Positions 13,011 through 23,985 of a DNA stretch of 64,000 bases are shown here, piece after piece (position 1 is the first letter of the stretch; each line of letters opens with the position of its first letter). Under the pieces are notes generated by a model, which worked only from the letters and a program-made list of their open reading frames with translations, made no database searches and was not told the DNA's origin. Position numbers and translations under genes: made by a program. The stretch comes from Pseudomonas graminis (GTDB lineage: Bacteria > Pseudomonadota > Gammaproteobacteria > Pseudomonadales > Pseudomonadaceae): the NCBI RefSeq assembly GCF_004364335.1, contig NZ_SOCR01000004.1, positions 434,001-498,000 of the forward strand, given 5' to 3'.

Positions 13011-13505
13011 TCAACCCGCCGCTTTCTGCACCTCACCGATCCGACGCACTGCGCGCAGCTTGGTCAGCGTGTCCGCGCAGGTCTTGGCCGCTTCCTGGCC
13101 CTTGTGCACGAAGTGATCGAAGAAGAACTTCTGATGCTCTTCGCCAGCGTGGAAATGGTGCGGGGTCAGCACGACCGAGAACACCGGCACTTCGGTTTCC
13201 AGCTGGACCTGCATCAGCGCGCTGATCACCGATTGCGCAACGAATTCGTGGCGATAGATGCCGCCGTCGACCACCAGACCGGCCGCCACGACGCCGCCAT
13301 AGCGACCTGACTTGGCCAGCAACTTGGCGTGAAGCGGGATTTCGAATGCGCCGCCGACTTCAAAGAAATCGATATCGGTCTCGGCGTAACCGTGTTGGGC
13401 CATTTCGGCGACAAAGCCTTTGCGCGCCTGATCGACGATTTCCTTGTGCCAGCAGGCTTGTATGAAGGCGATGCGCTCGTGAGCGTGAATGGCGGTAGGT
13501 TGCAT
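13011..13505 (-). CDS. ribH: 6,7-dimethyl-8-ribityllumazine synthase, type II (RibH2-like)
   Basis: A 164-aa lumazine synthase: joins 5-amino-6-ribitylamino-uracil and a 4-carbon phosphate to form the riboflavin precursor. Sequence blocks fitting the family are FFEVGGAFEIPLHAKLLA, GVVAAGLVVDGGIYRHEFVAQSV and FSVVLTPHHFH. The long YRHEFV insert points to the RibH2 (Brucella type II-like) form rather than the housekeeping RibH encoded beside nusB elsewhere in Pseudomonas. The ATG at 13505 has AGGAG 10 nt upstream (forward CTCCT 13515-13519). It is a lone gene under an FMN riboswitch, so expected to be off when FMN is plentiful. Confidence 0.88.
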   Translation of the reverse strand: MQPTAIHAHERIAFIQACWHKEIVDQARKGFVAEMAQHGYAETDIDFFEVGGAFEIPLHAKLLAKSGRYGGVVAAGLVVDGGIYRHEFVAQSVISALMQVQLETEVPVFSVVLTPHHFHAGEEHQKFFFDHFVHKGQEAAKTCADTLTKLRAVRRIGEVQKAAG

Positions 13506-13514
13506 GTGTTCTGA

Positions 13515-13537
13515 CTCCTGTTTAATGAAAAAACAGG
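13515..13537 (-). promoter_or_regulatory. Ribosome-site-masking hairpin of the FMN riboswitch
   Basis: On the minus strand CCTGTTT (13537-13531) can pair with AAACAGG (13523-13517) around a 7-nt loop. The right arm contains most of the AGGAG ribosome binding site of the lumazine synthase gene. This is a likely translational output stage of the upstream riboswitch. The pairing is seen directly; the switching role is inferred. Confidence 0.6.
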
Positions 13538-13632
13538 GCGTTTTGGATCGAATGGGATGCCAGGGTACGTGCGAAACCGTGCCCGACGCCAAGCGCCTGG
13601 ACCCGTCTCGAAACGATCCTGCTGTGCCAGTC

Positions 13633-13788
13633 CCGTTCTCTCTTCATCCGGACTATGACCGTCGGCCCCGGGATCACACCGGGTCTGCTGACCTTGCATC
13701 AAGGCTAAGCTCGCTGCAAGCGCTCGCGGGCTAGACGCATTGCGCGCCATTACCGCCGGTGGGGAATTGCACCCCGCCCTGAGAACGT
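13633..13788 (-). ncRNA. FMN riboswitch (RFN element)
   Basis: Read on the minus strand, the aptamer begins GTTCTCAGGGCGGGG, continues with the conserved CCCCACCGGCGGTAAT and AGCCCGCGAGCG blocks and GGTCAGCAGACCCGGTG, and closes with CCGACGGTCATAGTCCGGATG and GAGAGAAC pairing back to GTTCTC. All the landmark blocks of the RFN family are present. It lies 128 nt upstream of the lumazine synthase start and transcribes away from the threonine aldolase gene. Confidence 0.95.
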
Positions 13789-13973
13789 TGCCAACGGCAT
13801 CTTCCGTCGGCGTGCATTTTGTAACATAGATTTCCGGGATTCGCTTGGAGCCTTTTTGATGGTTTTCATCAGCTTTTCTTATAAGGCGTCTTGGCATTCC
13901 AGTCCCAAGCCTTGATTATCGATGCCCCTGACCTCAGAACTGAGGCTCGACCCTAATGAACGGGAGCTTCATC

Positions 13974-14978
13974 GTGGCGGCAATCGATCTGCGCAGTGAC
14001 ACCGTGACTCAACCCTCGGCCGGCATGCGCGACGCCATGGCCAGCGCGCCCCTTGGCGATGACGTGTATGGCGAAGACCCGACGGTCAATCGGCTGGAGT
14101 CGTGGCTGGCGGAGCGTCTCGGTTTTGCCGCCGCGCTGTTCGTACCAACCGGCACCATGAGCAATCTGCTCGGCCTGATGGCCCACTGCGAGCGCGGCGA
14201 CGAATACATCGTCGGTCAGCAGGCGCACACCTACAAATACGAAGGCGGCGGCGCCGCGGTGCTCGGCTCGATTCAGCCTCAGCCCCTGGACAACCAGGCA
14301 GACGGATCGCTGGACCTGGATCAGGTTGCTGCCGCCATCAAGGCCGACGACTTTCATTTCGCCCGCACCCGCCTGCTGGCCCTGGAAAACACCATGCAGG
14401 GCAAGGTCCTGCCGATGGAATACCTCGCGGCGGCCTGGGCGTTTACCCGTGAAAAAGGACTGGGCCTGCACCTCGACGGCGCTCGGCTGTACAACGCCGC
14501 CGTCAAGCTGGGCGTGGACGCGCGGGAGATCACCCGGCACTTCGATTCGGTGTCGGTGTGCTTGTCCAAAGGACTCGGCGCGCCGGTCGGCTCGGTGCTG
14601 TGCGGCTCAAGCGAGTTCATCGCCAAGGCCCGGCGTCTGCGCAAGATGGTTGGCGGCGGCATGCGTCAGGCCGGCATCCTGGCAGCAGCGGGGTTGTACG
14701 CGCTGGAGCATCAGGTCGAGCGTCTGGCCGACGATCACGCCAATGCCACCGCCCTGGGCAAGGCACTCGCGGACCTCGGTTTTGACGTCGAGCCGGTACA
14801 GACCAACATGGTTTACGTACGGATCGGCGATCGCGCTCAGGCGCTCAACGCCCTGTGCGCCGAGCGCGGTATCGTGCTGAGCGCCGCGCCGCGGTTGCGC
14901 ATGGTCACCCATCTTGATGTGACCGCTGTGCATCTGGACAAGGTGGTTGCGGCATTTGCCGAATTTGGCGCTCGCTGA
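13974..14978 (+). CDS. ltaE: Low-specificity L-threonine aldolase
   Basis: PLP enzyme (334 aa from this start) cleaving threonine or allo-threonine to glycine and acetaldehyde. The N-terminal IDLRSDTVTQPSAGMRDAM and DDVYGEDPTVNRLE blocks are family hallmarks; the PLP lysine is K199 in CLSKGLGAPVGS; HTYKYEGGGAA carries the stacking histidine region. An ATG at 13956 gives six extra residues but has no ribosome site; the GTG at 13974 has GGGAGC ending 6-7 nt upstream, so I prefer it. Matches the position of P. aeruginosa PA0902 between aruE and alaS. Confidence 0.9.
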   Translation: MAAIDLRSDTVTQPSAGMRDAMASAPLGDDVYGEDPTVNRLESWLAERLGFAAALFVPTGTMSNLLGLMAHCERGDEYIVGQQAHTYKYEGGGAAVLGSIQPQPLDNQADGSLDLDQVAAAIKADDFHFARTRLLALENTMQGKVLPMEYLAAAWAFTREKGLGLHLDGARLYNAAVKLGVDAREITRHFDSVSVCLSKGLGAPVGSVLCGSSEFIAKARRLRKMVGGGMRQAGILAAAGLYALEHQVERLADDHANATALGKALADLGFDVEPVQTNMVYVRIGDRAQALNALCAERGIVLSAAPRLRMVTHLDVTAVHLDKVVAAFAEFGAR

Positions 14979-15043
14979 TCGGGTGATCAGCCCGATTGCC
15001 GGTTTCTATCGAATAACACGCTGTACCGAGCGTACAACGCCTA

Positions 15044-15049
15044 TATAAT
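15044..15049 (+). promoter_or_regulatory. Probable -10 element of alaS
   Basis: TATAAT at 15044-15049, 72 bp before the alaS start; the matching -35 position (CTGTAC, 17-bp spacer) is poor. Confidence 0.45.
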
Positions 15050-15120
15050 GCGGCCCTTTGCCGTCGCTGCGTCGAATGACGCTATGCATGTGCCAGGCCG
15101 CAGTTTCCGTGGAAGAACCT

Positions 15121-17742
<2,622 letters not shown>

Positions 17743-17832
17743 GTCGACCCACCCGGGGCCCGTCATTCGGGTTCCGGCGCTTCGCGGTTTGAATGATAAC
17801 GGGCGCCCTTCATGGGCTGAGGCGGCTTTGAG

Positions 17833-19065
17833 ATGGCTTTAATCGTACAAAAGTTTGGCGGCACCTCGGTGGGCTCGGTAGAGCGCATCGAACAGGTGGC
17901 CGACAAGGTCAAGAAATTCCGTGATGCGGGCGATGATCTGGTGGTCGTGCTGTCGGCCATGAGCGGCGAAACCAATCGCCTGATCGAACTGGCCCGGCAG
18001 ATCAGTGATCAGCCGGTGCCACGCGAGCTGGACGTCATTGTTTCCACCGGCGAGCAGGTCACCATCGCTCTGCTGGCCATGGCGCTGATCAAGCGTGGCG
18101 TGCCGGCTGTGTCGTACACCGGTAATCAGGTTCGCATCCTGACCGACAGCGCCCATAACAAGGCGCGTATCCTGCAGATCGACGATCAGAAAATTCGCGC
18201 TGACCTGAAGGCGGGTCGTGTGGTGGTGGTCGCCGGTTTCCAGGGCGTCGACGAGGACGGCAACATCACGACCCTGGGTCGTGGCGGTTCCGACACCACC
18301 GGCGTGGCGCTGGCTGCGGCGCTGAAAGCGGATGAATGCCAGATCTACACCGACGTCGATGGCGTCTACACCACAGACCCGCGCGTTGTTTCGCAGGCCC
18401 AGCGTCTGGACAAGATCACCTTCGAAGAAATGCTGGAGATGGCGAGCCTGGGCTCCAAGGTCCTGCAGATCCGCGCGGTCGAGTTCGCCGGCAAGTACAA
18501 CGTCCCGCTGCGCGTACTGCACAGCTTCAAGGAGGGTCCAGGGACCCTCATTACCATTGACGAAGAGGAATCCATGGAACAGCCGATCATTTCGGGCATC
18601 GCCTTCAACCGCGACGAAGCCAAGCTGACCATCCGTGGCGTGCCAGACACCCCGGGCGTTGCGTTCAAGATTCTCGGCCCGATCAGTGGCGCGAACATCG
18701 AAGTCGACATGATCGTGCAGAACGTTTCGCACGATAACACCACCGATTTCACCTTCACCGTGCACCGCAACGATTACCAGGCCGCGCTGCAGGTTCTGCA
18801 GAACACCGCCAACGAGATCGGCGCCCGTGAAGTCATTGGCGACACCAAGATCGCCAAGGTTTCCATCGTCGGTGTCGGCATGCGTTCCCACGCCGGTGTT
18901 GCCAGTCGCATGTTCGAAGCGCTGGCCAAGGAAAGCATCAATATCCAGATGATTTCGACGTCGGAGATCAAGGTCTCGGTGGTGATCGAAGAGAAGTATC
19001 TGGAGCTGGCCGTTCGCGCGCTGCACACCGCCTTCGAACTCGACGCACCGCGTCAGGGCGAGTGA
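17833..19065 (+). CDS. lysC: Aspartate kinase LysC
   Basis: Aspartokinase (410 aa): first step of lysine, threonine and methionine synthesis. The kinase domain begins with KFGGTSVGS (residues 7-15); STGEQVTIALLA and FQGVDEDGNITTLGRGGSDTT are substrate and ATP loops. Two regulatory ACT domains fill the C-terminal part (about residues 265-405). An in-frame ATG at 18574 (residue 248), preceded by GAGGA, could start a separate 163-aa regulatory subunit as in other alpha2beta2 aspartokinases. Between alaS and rsmA, as usual in Pseudomonas. Confidence 0.97.
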   Translation: MALIVQKFGGTSVGSVERIEQVADKVKKFRDAGDDLVVVLSAMSGETNRLIELARQISDQPVPRELDVIVSTGEQVTIALLAMALIKRGVPAVSYTGNQVRILTDSAHNKARILQIDDQKIRADLKAGRVVVVAGFQGVDEDGNITTLGRGGSDTTGVALAAALKADECQIYTDVDGVYTTDPRVVSQAQRLDKITFEEMLEMASLGSKVLQIRAVEFAGKYNVPLRVLHSFKEGPGTLITIDEEESMEQPIISGIAFNRDEAKLTIRGVPDTPGVAFKILGPISGANIEVDMIVQNVSHDNTTDFTFTVHRNDYQAALQVLQNTANEIGAREVIGDTKIAKVSIVGVGMRSHAGVASRMFEALAKESINIQMISTSEIKVSVVIEEKYLELAVRALHTAFELDAPRQGE

Positions 19066-19243
19066 GCCTTGGGCACAATGTTCGGTTTCAGCCGCGCCTT
19101 GTGCCAATAGATGTGCGTGAGTCGCTATTCTTTTTCCGGCGCTGGTCGATACTGAGGCATGGACCTGCGGCCTCTGGCTCGGGATCATGCCGTTTGTCTA
19201 TGCAGACTGTAGTCCCTTGAATGTAAGCCGTAAGGAGATAGGT

Positions 19244-19432
19244 ATGCTGATTCTGACTCGTCGGTGCGCGGAAAGTCTGATCATCGGTGATGGTGAAATC
19301 ACCGTGACCGTGCTCGGCGTTAAAGGTAATCAAGTACGCATTGGGGTCAACGCGCCCAAGGAAGTGGCCGTTCACCGCGAAGAGATTTACCTGCGTATAA
19401 AGAAAGAGAAGGACGGAGAACCAAGCCATTAA
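19244..19432 (+). CDS. rsmA: Global RNA-binding regulator RsmA/CsrA
   Basis: A 62-aa CsrA-family protein beginning [16 protein letters not shown] with the conserved R44-region [16 protein letters not shown]. It dimerises and binds GGA motifs in mRNA leaders, blocking translation, and is titrated by RsmY/RsmZ RNAs. A strong TAAGGAGAT site sits just upstream. The conserved lysC-rsmA-tRNA-Ser order supports rsmA rather than a secondary paralogue. Pseudomonads carry several paralogues, so other copies are expected elsewhere. Confidence 0.97.
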   Translation: MLILTRRCAESLIIGDGEITVTVLGVKGNQVRIGVNAPKEVAVHREEIYLRIKKEKDGEPSH

Positions 19433-19451
19433 TTTTTATTGAATTTTTGGT

Positions 19452-19480
19452 TTGCAAACGGGGAAAAGGGTGGTTATTAT
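19452..19480 (+). promoter_or_regulatory. Promoter of tRNA-Ser
   Basis: TTGCAA (19452-19457) and TATTAT (19475-19480) with a 17-bp spacer, 15 bp before the tRNA. Confidence 0.55.
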
Positions 19481-19494
19481 ACGCCCCGTGTTGC

Positions 19495-19585
19495 GGAGAG
19501 CTGGCCGAGTGGCCGAAGGCGCTCCCCTGCTAAGGGAGTACACCTCAAAAGGGTGTCGGGGGTTCGAATCCCCCGTTCTCCGCCA
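19495..19585 (+). tRNA. tRNA-Ser (GCT)
   Basis: 91 nt including encoded CCA. Acceptor stem GGAGAGC pairs with GTTCTCC; a long variable arm and the GGTTCGAATCC T-loop are clear. Anticodon GCT sits in CCCTGCTAAGGG, reading AGC/AGT. Confidence 0.97.
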
Positions 19586-19650
19586 TTATTTGCGTAGTAC
19601 GTTGCAATCTGGCTTGATCGGTAAGTTGTTGAATTTACTAGAAAAAGTGC

Positions 19651-19678
19651 TTGACCAAGAGATTCGACGGCCTATAAT
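19651..19678 (+). promoter_or_regulatory. Promoter of tRNA-Arg(ACG)
   Basis: TTGACC (19651-19656) and perfect TATAAT (19673-19678) with a 16-bp spacer, then a GCGCGG discriminator, 14 bp before the tRNA. Confidence 0.75.
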
Positions 19679-19692
19679 GCGCGGCAACAAAT

Positions 19693-19769
19693 GCACTCGT
19701 AGCTCAGCTGGATAGAGTACTCGGCTACGAACCGAGCGGTCACAGGTTCGAATCCTGTCGAGTGCACCA
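19693..19769 (+). tRNA. tRNA-Arg (ACG), copy 1
   Basis: 77 nt with encoded CCA. Acceptor GCACTCG / CGAGTGC, anticodon ACG in CGGCTACGAACCGA, standard T-loop GGTTCGAATCC. The A is expected to be edited to inosine. Confidence 0.97.
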
Positions 19770-19908
19770 TTTAAGCGTTGGTTGTAGTGATACAAGCAAC
19801 AGTCTTAAGTTAGAAAGAGCCTGGCTTCAACAGGTCTTCGGAAGCACCACTCACTTCCAGAAGTAAAATGCGATGCCCAGAGGTGAACTGGTTTAAAAAG
19901 CGCCATTT

Positions 19909-19985
19909 GCACTCGTAGCTCAGCTGGATAGAGTACTCGGCTACGAACCGAGCGGTCACAGGTTCGAATCCTGTCGAGTGCACCA
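19909..19985 (+). tRNA. tRNA-Arg (ACG), copy 2
   Basis: Identical in all 77 positions to the copy 139 bp upstream. Probably on the same transcript, since no separate strong promoter is visible between them and a terminator follows immediately. Confidence 0.97.
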
Positions 19986-19992
19986 TAAAACG

Positions 19993-20021
19993 AAAAGCCC
20001 GCATGAAAATGCGGGCTTTTT
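19993..20021 (+). terminator. Intrinsic terminator after the tRNA genes
   Basis: 12-bp stem AAAAGCCCGCAT / ATGCGGGCTTTT with GAAA loop, ending in a T-run. Symmetric enough to also stop the converging gene that ends at 20027. Confidence 0.9.
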
Positions 20022-20026
20022 GCTTT

Positions 20027-20512
20027 CTAGCGTTTGCCTTTTACGCAGCCGTGTTCATCGAATGACACCTGTCTACTGCGTCCCTTCTTCTCCTCATATA
20101 CGTAACGAACTTCAGCGTTGCGGCTGATGACCTTGTCCGGTCGTCCCAGCAAGTTTTCCACGTCGCGTTTGGTCATCCCCGCGGGTGTCTGCTGATTGAT
20201 GATCGCCTTGCGGCGCTGCTCCGCACTCAGGATATTTCCGCAACCGTCATCGCGCTGGCCTACGACCACCACTTCTCGGCTTCTGCGATCTCGCGGCGTG
20301 TCCGCTGTTGTACCTCGGGGAGGGGCCGTAAAGGTCGTGCCCGATGCCGGGTTGATACCCTGTGGCGCCGTCGTGTGACCGCTGGGGCAACTCAGCGTGG
20401 TGAACGTCACGCTGCCGCTTTGATCCTGGCAGCGATTGACGGTAGTGGCGCCTGCGCCGACTGGCAAAAACAGCAGCAGGGTGATGAAGAGTTTTTTAGC
20501 GTTCAGCGGCAT
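20027..20512 (-). CDS. Exported DUF4124-like protein
   Basis: A 161-aa protein with a signal peptide (KKLFITLLLFLPVGAGA) followed by an N-terminal VNRCQDQSGSVTFTTLSCPSG block typical of DUF4124 envelope proteins. A middle Pro/Thr-rich linker and a C-terminal part resembling SmpA/OmlA-like repeats (GMTKRDVENLLGRPDKVI ... YVYEEK) follow. The frame is open upstream, but GGGAGGA ahead of the ATG at 20512 fixes the start. Likely periplasmic; function unknown. Confidence 0.82.
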   Translation of the reverse strand: MPLNAKKLFITLLLFLPVGAGATTVNRCQDQSGSVTFTTLSCPSGHTTAPQGINPASGTTFTAPPRGTTADTPRDRRSREVVVVGQRDDGCGNILSAEQRRKAIINQQTPAGMTKRDVENLLGRPDKVISRNAEVRYVYEEKKGRSRQVSFDEHGCVKGKR

Positions 20513-20734
20513 CGCAGTGTCCTCCCTGGCCCGTTTGCGGAAAGGGTAGCGATGACGATTTCTCACGGCGAGCGGGTTTTGTTCACCGGATGTGACGGGC
20601 CAATAGCCGTGACTCGGACAGCCGTTAGCGAAGTGTTGCAACCGATTGTTTCACGTTGAATTTTTAGACTCCCGCCCCGGCAAGCGGTGTATGATTGCGC
20701 CCGTCAGCCCCGCCGGGGCTTGTGGACTACCTCC

Positions 20735-20794
20735 ATGGACTTACCCAGTAGCAACTCAACACTAAGTTTCACCAATCAAGAATCGACTGATTGA
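20735..20794 (+). CDS. Possible 19-codon leader ORF upstream of mgtE
   Basis: ATG to TGA short frame (MDLPSSNSTLSFTNQESTD) between a short GC hairpin (GCCCC-GCC-GGGGC, about 20707-20719) and the mgtE start 40 bp on. No convincing ribosome site. Leader peptides control some Mg2+ transporter genes, so it is recorded as a weak candidate only. Confidence 0.2.
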   Translation: MDLPSSNSTLSFTNQESTD

Positions 20795-20833
20795 TCTTCT
20801 GGCGGGTTCCACTGCTGGGAGTGGAGTTCGCCT

Positions 20834-22276
20834 ATGACCCAAATCGAAGTAAAAAAGACGCAGGAAAGCCTTCAGGATCGTCTCGCCCAAGTCATCGACT
20901 TGCTGCAGCGTCAGCGCATCGTCGAAGACCTGACGCACCGTCAGGAAGGCCAGAATCAGGATCGTGTCGAAAGCCTCGTTCACCGGCAAAACCTCGTCGA
21001 GCTGCAGCGTAAGCTCGACGACCTGCACTCTGCCGACGTTGCCTACATCCTCGAAGCACTTCCCCTCGAAGACCGTCTGACGGTCTGGCAGCTGGTGAAG
21101 GCCGAGCGTGACGGCGACATCCTTCTTGAAGTATCCGACTCCGTTCGGGAAACCCTGATCGCCGACATGGACGATCATGAGCTGCTCGCTGCCGCCAAGG
21201 AAATGGACGCCGACGAGCTTGCCGACCTTGCGCCAGAGCTGCCGCGCGATGTTGTCCATGAGTTGATGGAGGCGCTGGACAGCCAGCAGCGTGAGCGCGT
21301 TCGCTCCGCCTTGTCCTATGACGAGGAGCAGGTCGGCGCCCTGATGGACTTCGAGATGGTGACCATCCGTGAGGATGTCAGCCTGGAAGTCGTTCTGCGG
21401 TATCTGCGCCGCCTCAAAGAGCTGCCCGGTCATACCGACAAACTGTTCGTGGTCGATTCCGATGGCGTGCTCAAGGGCGTACTGCCCATCAAGCGTCTGC
21501 TGGTCAACGACCCCGAGAAACAAGTGTCGGAGGTCATGGCCAGTGACCCCGTGAGCTTCCATCCTGACGGTGATGCGTATGAAGCCGCCCAGGCGTTCGA
21601 ACGTTACGACTTGATCTCTTCCCCGGTGGTCGACAAGAACGGCAAGCTGATCGGCCGTCTGACCATCGATGAGATGGTCGACCTCATCCGTGAGGAAAGC
21701 GAGACCGAAGTGCTCAACATGGCGGGTCTGCGCGAGGAAGAAGACATCTTCGCGTCGGTCTGGCGATCCCTGCGCAACCGCTGGTCCTGGCTGGCCGTCA
21801 ACCTGATTACCGCCTTCCTCGCCTCGCGGGTTATCGGTTTGTTCGAAGGCTCCATCGAGAAGCTGGTGGCGCTGGCGGCCTTGATGCCGATCGTGGCGGG
21901 GATCGGGGGTAACTCCGGCAACCAGACCATTACCATGATCGTTCGGGCGATGGCCCTTGATCAGGTCAACACCGGCAACACCTCACGTCTGATGCGCAAG
22001 GAACTGGGTGTTGCGCTCATCAACGGTCTGGTGTGGGGCGGGGTGATAGGGATCGTCGCTTACCTGCTGTATCACAGCTGGTCCCTTGGGGTGGTGATGA
22101 CCGTCGCCATGACATTGAATCTGCTGTTGGCGGCGCTGATGGGCGTGCTGATCCCGATGACCCTGTCGCGGTTCGGTCGCGATCCGGCGATGGGCGCCAG
22201 TGTAATGATCACGGCCATGACCGACAGCGGTGGGTTCTTTATCTTTCTCGGGTTGGCGACGCTGTTCCTACTGTGA
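20834..22276 (+). CDS. mgtE: Magnesium transporter MgtE
   Basis: Mg2+ channel (480 aa) of the inner membrane. Cytoplasmic N-domain of helical repeats (about residues 30-130, LHSADVAYILEALPLEDRL), tandem CBS domains (about 135-265, gating by Mg2+), then a connecting helix and five membrane helices (about 290-480) containing the pore segment LMPIVAGIGGNSGNQT and the ending TDSGGFFIFLGLATLFLL. Start at 20834 gives the usual length. Followed at once by a terminator. Confidence 0.96.
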   Translation: MTQIEVKKTQESLQDRLAQVIDLLQRQRIVEDLTHRQEGQNQDRVESLVHRQNLVELQRKLDDLHSADVAYILEALPLEDRLTVWQLVKAERDGDILLEVSDSVRETLIADMDDHELLAAAKEMDADELADLAPELPRDVVHELMEALDSQQRERVRSALSYDEEQVGALMDFEMVTIREDVSLEVVLRYLRRLKELPGHTDKLFVVDSDGVLKGVLPIKRLLVNDPEKQVSEVMASDPVSFHPDGDAYEAAQAFERYDLISSPVVDKNGKLIGRLTIDEMVDLIREESETEVLNMAGLREEEDIFASVWRSLRNRWSWLAVNLITAFLASRVIGLFEGSIEKLVALAALMPIVAGIGGNSGNQTITMIVRAMALDQVNTGNTSRLMRKELGVALINGLVWGGVIGIVAYLLYHSWSLGVVMTVAMTLNLLLAALMGVLIPMTLSRFGRDPAMGASVMITAMTDSGGFFIFLGLATLFLL

Positions 22277-22289
22277 CTGCTCGTTTCAT

Positions 22290-22316
22290 AAAAAACCGCC
22301 TTCAGGGCGGTTTTTT
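22290..22316 (+). terminator. Intrinsic terminator of mgtE
   Basis: AAAAAACCGCC, short loop, GGCGGTTTTTT, 14 bp after the mgtE stop. Confidence 0.92.
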
Positions 22317-22374
22317 AATGTCCGCGACCTCACTTAATGGGTGGGAAACAATCAGGTCATTAAATTTCAGGCAC

Positions 22375-22400
22375 AAAAAAGCCAGCAGTACGCTGGCTTT
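22375..22400 (-). terminator. Intrinsic terminator of amrZ
   Basis: On the minus strand AAAGCCAGC, 5-nt loop, GCTGGCTTTTTT, about 20 bp past the amrZ stop codon. Confidence 0.9.
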
Positions 22401-22421
22401 CAAGTCTCTGGTTTAAACGAC

Positions 22422-22748
22422 TTACTCGTCGTCGTTTGCCAGGCTAGTGTCATGTGCAATCAGGGAAACCAGTGCGTTCTGCTGGCGGTGAGCCAACTGA
22501 CGGAAGCGCTGCAGCAGCTCGCGTTCGTGAAGCGACAGCTCCGGGCTGTCCAGACGCAGACTTGGCTCATCACCTAGCGCGCCTTCTTGAATCAGACTCT
22601 GCTCAATACGCGCAATGATTTCCGAGTTCATGCTGCGGTGGTGCTGTTTGGCGACGTCCGCAATACGCTCGCGCATGCCTTCCGGGAGACGAACTACGAA
22701 CTTGTCAGCTGTGCGACTGGAATAATTGGCCTGTTTCATAGGGCTCAT
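22422..22748 (-). CDS. amrZ: Ribbon-helix-helix regulator AmrZ (AlgZ)
   Basis: A 108-aa Arc-type DNA-binding protein. [38 protein letters not shown] is split here as the beta strand (DKFVVRLPE) and the two helices of the RHH fold; the C-terminal helix [15 protein letters not shown] supports tetramer formation. Close to P. aeruginosa AmrZ, which activates alginate genes and represses flagellar and c-di-GMP functions. No strong ribosome site precedes the ATG at 22748; an alternative start is Met-4. Confidence 0.93.
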   Translation of the reverse strand: MSPMKQANYSSRTADKFVVRLPEGMRERIADVAKQHHRSMNSEIIARIEQSLIQEGALGDEPSLRLDSPELSLHERELLQRFRQLAHRQQNALVSLIAHDTSLANDDE

Positions 22749-23178
22749 ATATTTAACCGAATTAGTTCAAAGAGAGAGGCGGTTCTTGCATTAGGCCGCA
22801 GATGTCATGCTCTGACTGTCTTTTGGACGAAATGTTCAACCAACCCGCATAAAGGATCGCCATCCTGCACCAATGCGTCGATTCCTTGGCGTCAAATGTG
22901 TGACAAATACTGAACTAGATAAAGGCTTTTAGCCAGCACCAATTATCCGAAATGCGTTCTGGTTTGCAAACTGGAAAGCGGTTCGCCCTTGTGGTGCTGG
23001 GCAGACGCCGTGATGGCTATCTGTCTTCAGCGTAGTGGGAGAGTGAGGATAATACGAGGGGGGAGTCAAGAAAGAGACGAAGGGTCTGTGTGCAACATGG
23101 CCGATGTGGTGTAAGCCAAAGCCGACAGGCACATGATGATTTGCCTGTGTGACCCGCGAGCAGGGCGCCGACGAGGGC
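22749..23178. other. Upstream region of amrZ, no gene recognised
   Basis: About 430 bp between amrZ and the next small gene. It should hold the amrZ promoter and leader on the minus strand. A 7-bp stem (forward ACAGGCA / TGCCTGT at about 23123-23147) lies just past the end of the small membrane protein gene and lacks a T-run. No RNA gene recognised. Confidence 0.5.
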
Positions 23179-23376
23179 TCAGGGCTTGGCCTGGCGCAAG
23201 ACTGGGTCGAACTTGATACGGCGTCCTACGAACAGCGCTGCAACGAACAGGCTGGCAAAAATCCCGGCAGCTGCTTTCACAAGGGTACTTGGAGTTTCCA
23301 TTGACGGAGCCAGCAGTTGGTCTGCGGCGAGGGCCATCACGGCCAGGATCAGGAACGAAATTGCTGCTTTGGACAT
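23179..23376 (-). CDS. Small membrane protein, unknown
   Basis: A 65-aa protein with two hydrophobic segments (AISFLILAVMALAADQLL and VKAAAGIFASLFVAALFV) separated by a short polar link and ending in basic residues. A GAGAG sequence lies before the ATG. Likely a real small inner-membrane protein; no function can be given. Confidence 0.65.
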   Translation of the reverse strand: MSKAAISFLILAVMALAADQLLAPSMETPSTLVKAAAGIFASLFVAALFVGRRIKFDPVLRQAKP

Positions 23377-23450
23377 GGCTGCTCTCTAATGGTGTGCTCT
23401 TTGACGGAGCGCGCGTCGAAGCGGTGCAGAAACTGATCAGATAATTCTGA

Positions 23451-23699
23451 TTAGAACACCCAGCGCTCCGGACGATTAACCGGCATGGCTTCTTCATTGT
23501 CATGAGCCAGAATGGCTTCTGTACCCTGACTTTGCATGGCTGCGAACCGCGGCGTCTGTTGCATAAGGTGATGAGGCTGCGCCTGAAGGGCGACGCTATC
23601 TGATTTCACAGCCTCTGCCGTGCTGCCATCATCCTGGAAGTGGAAGGCGACCAATGCGACAAGCGCGGCAGCGTTGAGCAAAGACAGTGTCATGTTCAT
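23451..23699 (-). CDS. Small exported or membrane-anchored protein, unknown
   Basis: An 82-aa protein with an N-terminal hydrophobic stretch (MTLSLLNAAALVALVAF) followed by a polar Gln/Ala-rich tail ending in RPERWVF. The open frame extends upstream, but AAGG eight bases before the ATG at 23699 supports this start. No motif recognised. Confidence 0.6.
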   Translation of the reverse strand: MNMTLSLLNAAALVALVAFHFQDDGSTAEAVKSDSVALQAQPHHLMQQTPRFAAMQSQGTEAILAHDNEEAMPVNRPERWVF

Positions 23700-23985
23700 C
23701 TCGGGTACCTTCGCGGGGACGACGTTCAGAGGGGCAGTTCGCGAAGAAGAGTAGTGCAGTCTGCATGCCAATCTTTGGCACAAATAAAACCAATACAAAT
23801 CAATAGGATAGGCAGGATTCTATGGATTGTAGGGTTGCGTTTTGCAATAAGGCCCTTGGCCATCGTTGCATTCTGCACGATAGCCCTCTGATGTGACCTG
23901 CAGGCAGCGTCTTACAGCTCCCGTTGATAATGACGACATGACAAGCCAGCGCCTTGTCGTTAAGATGCACGCCGTCTGTTTTGGT

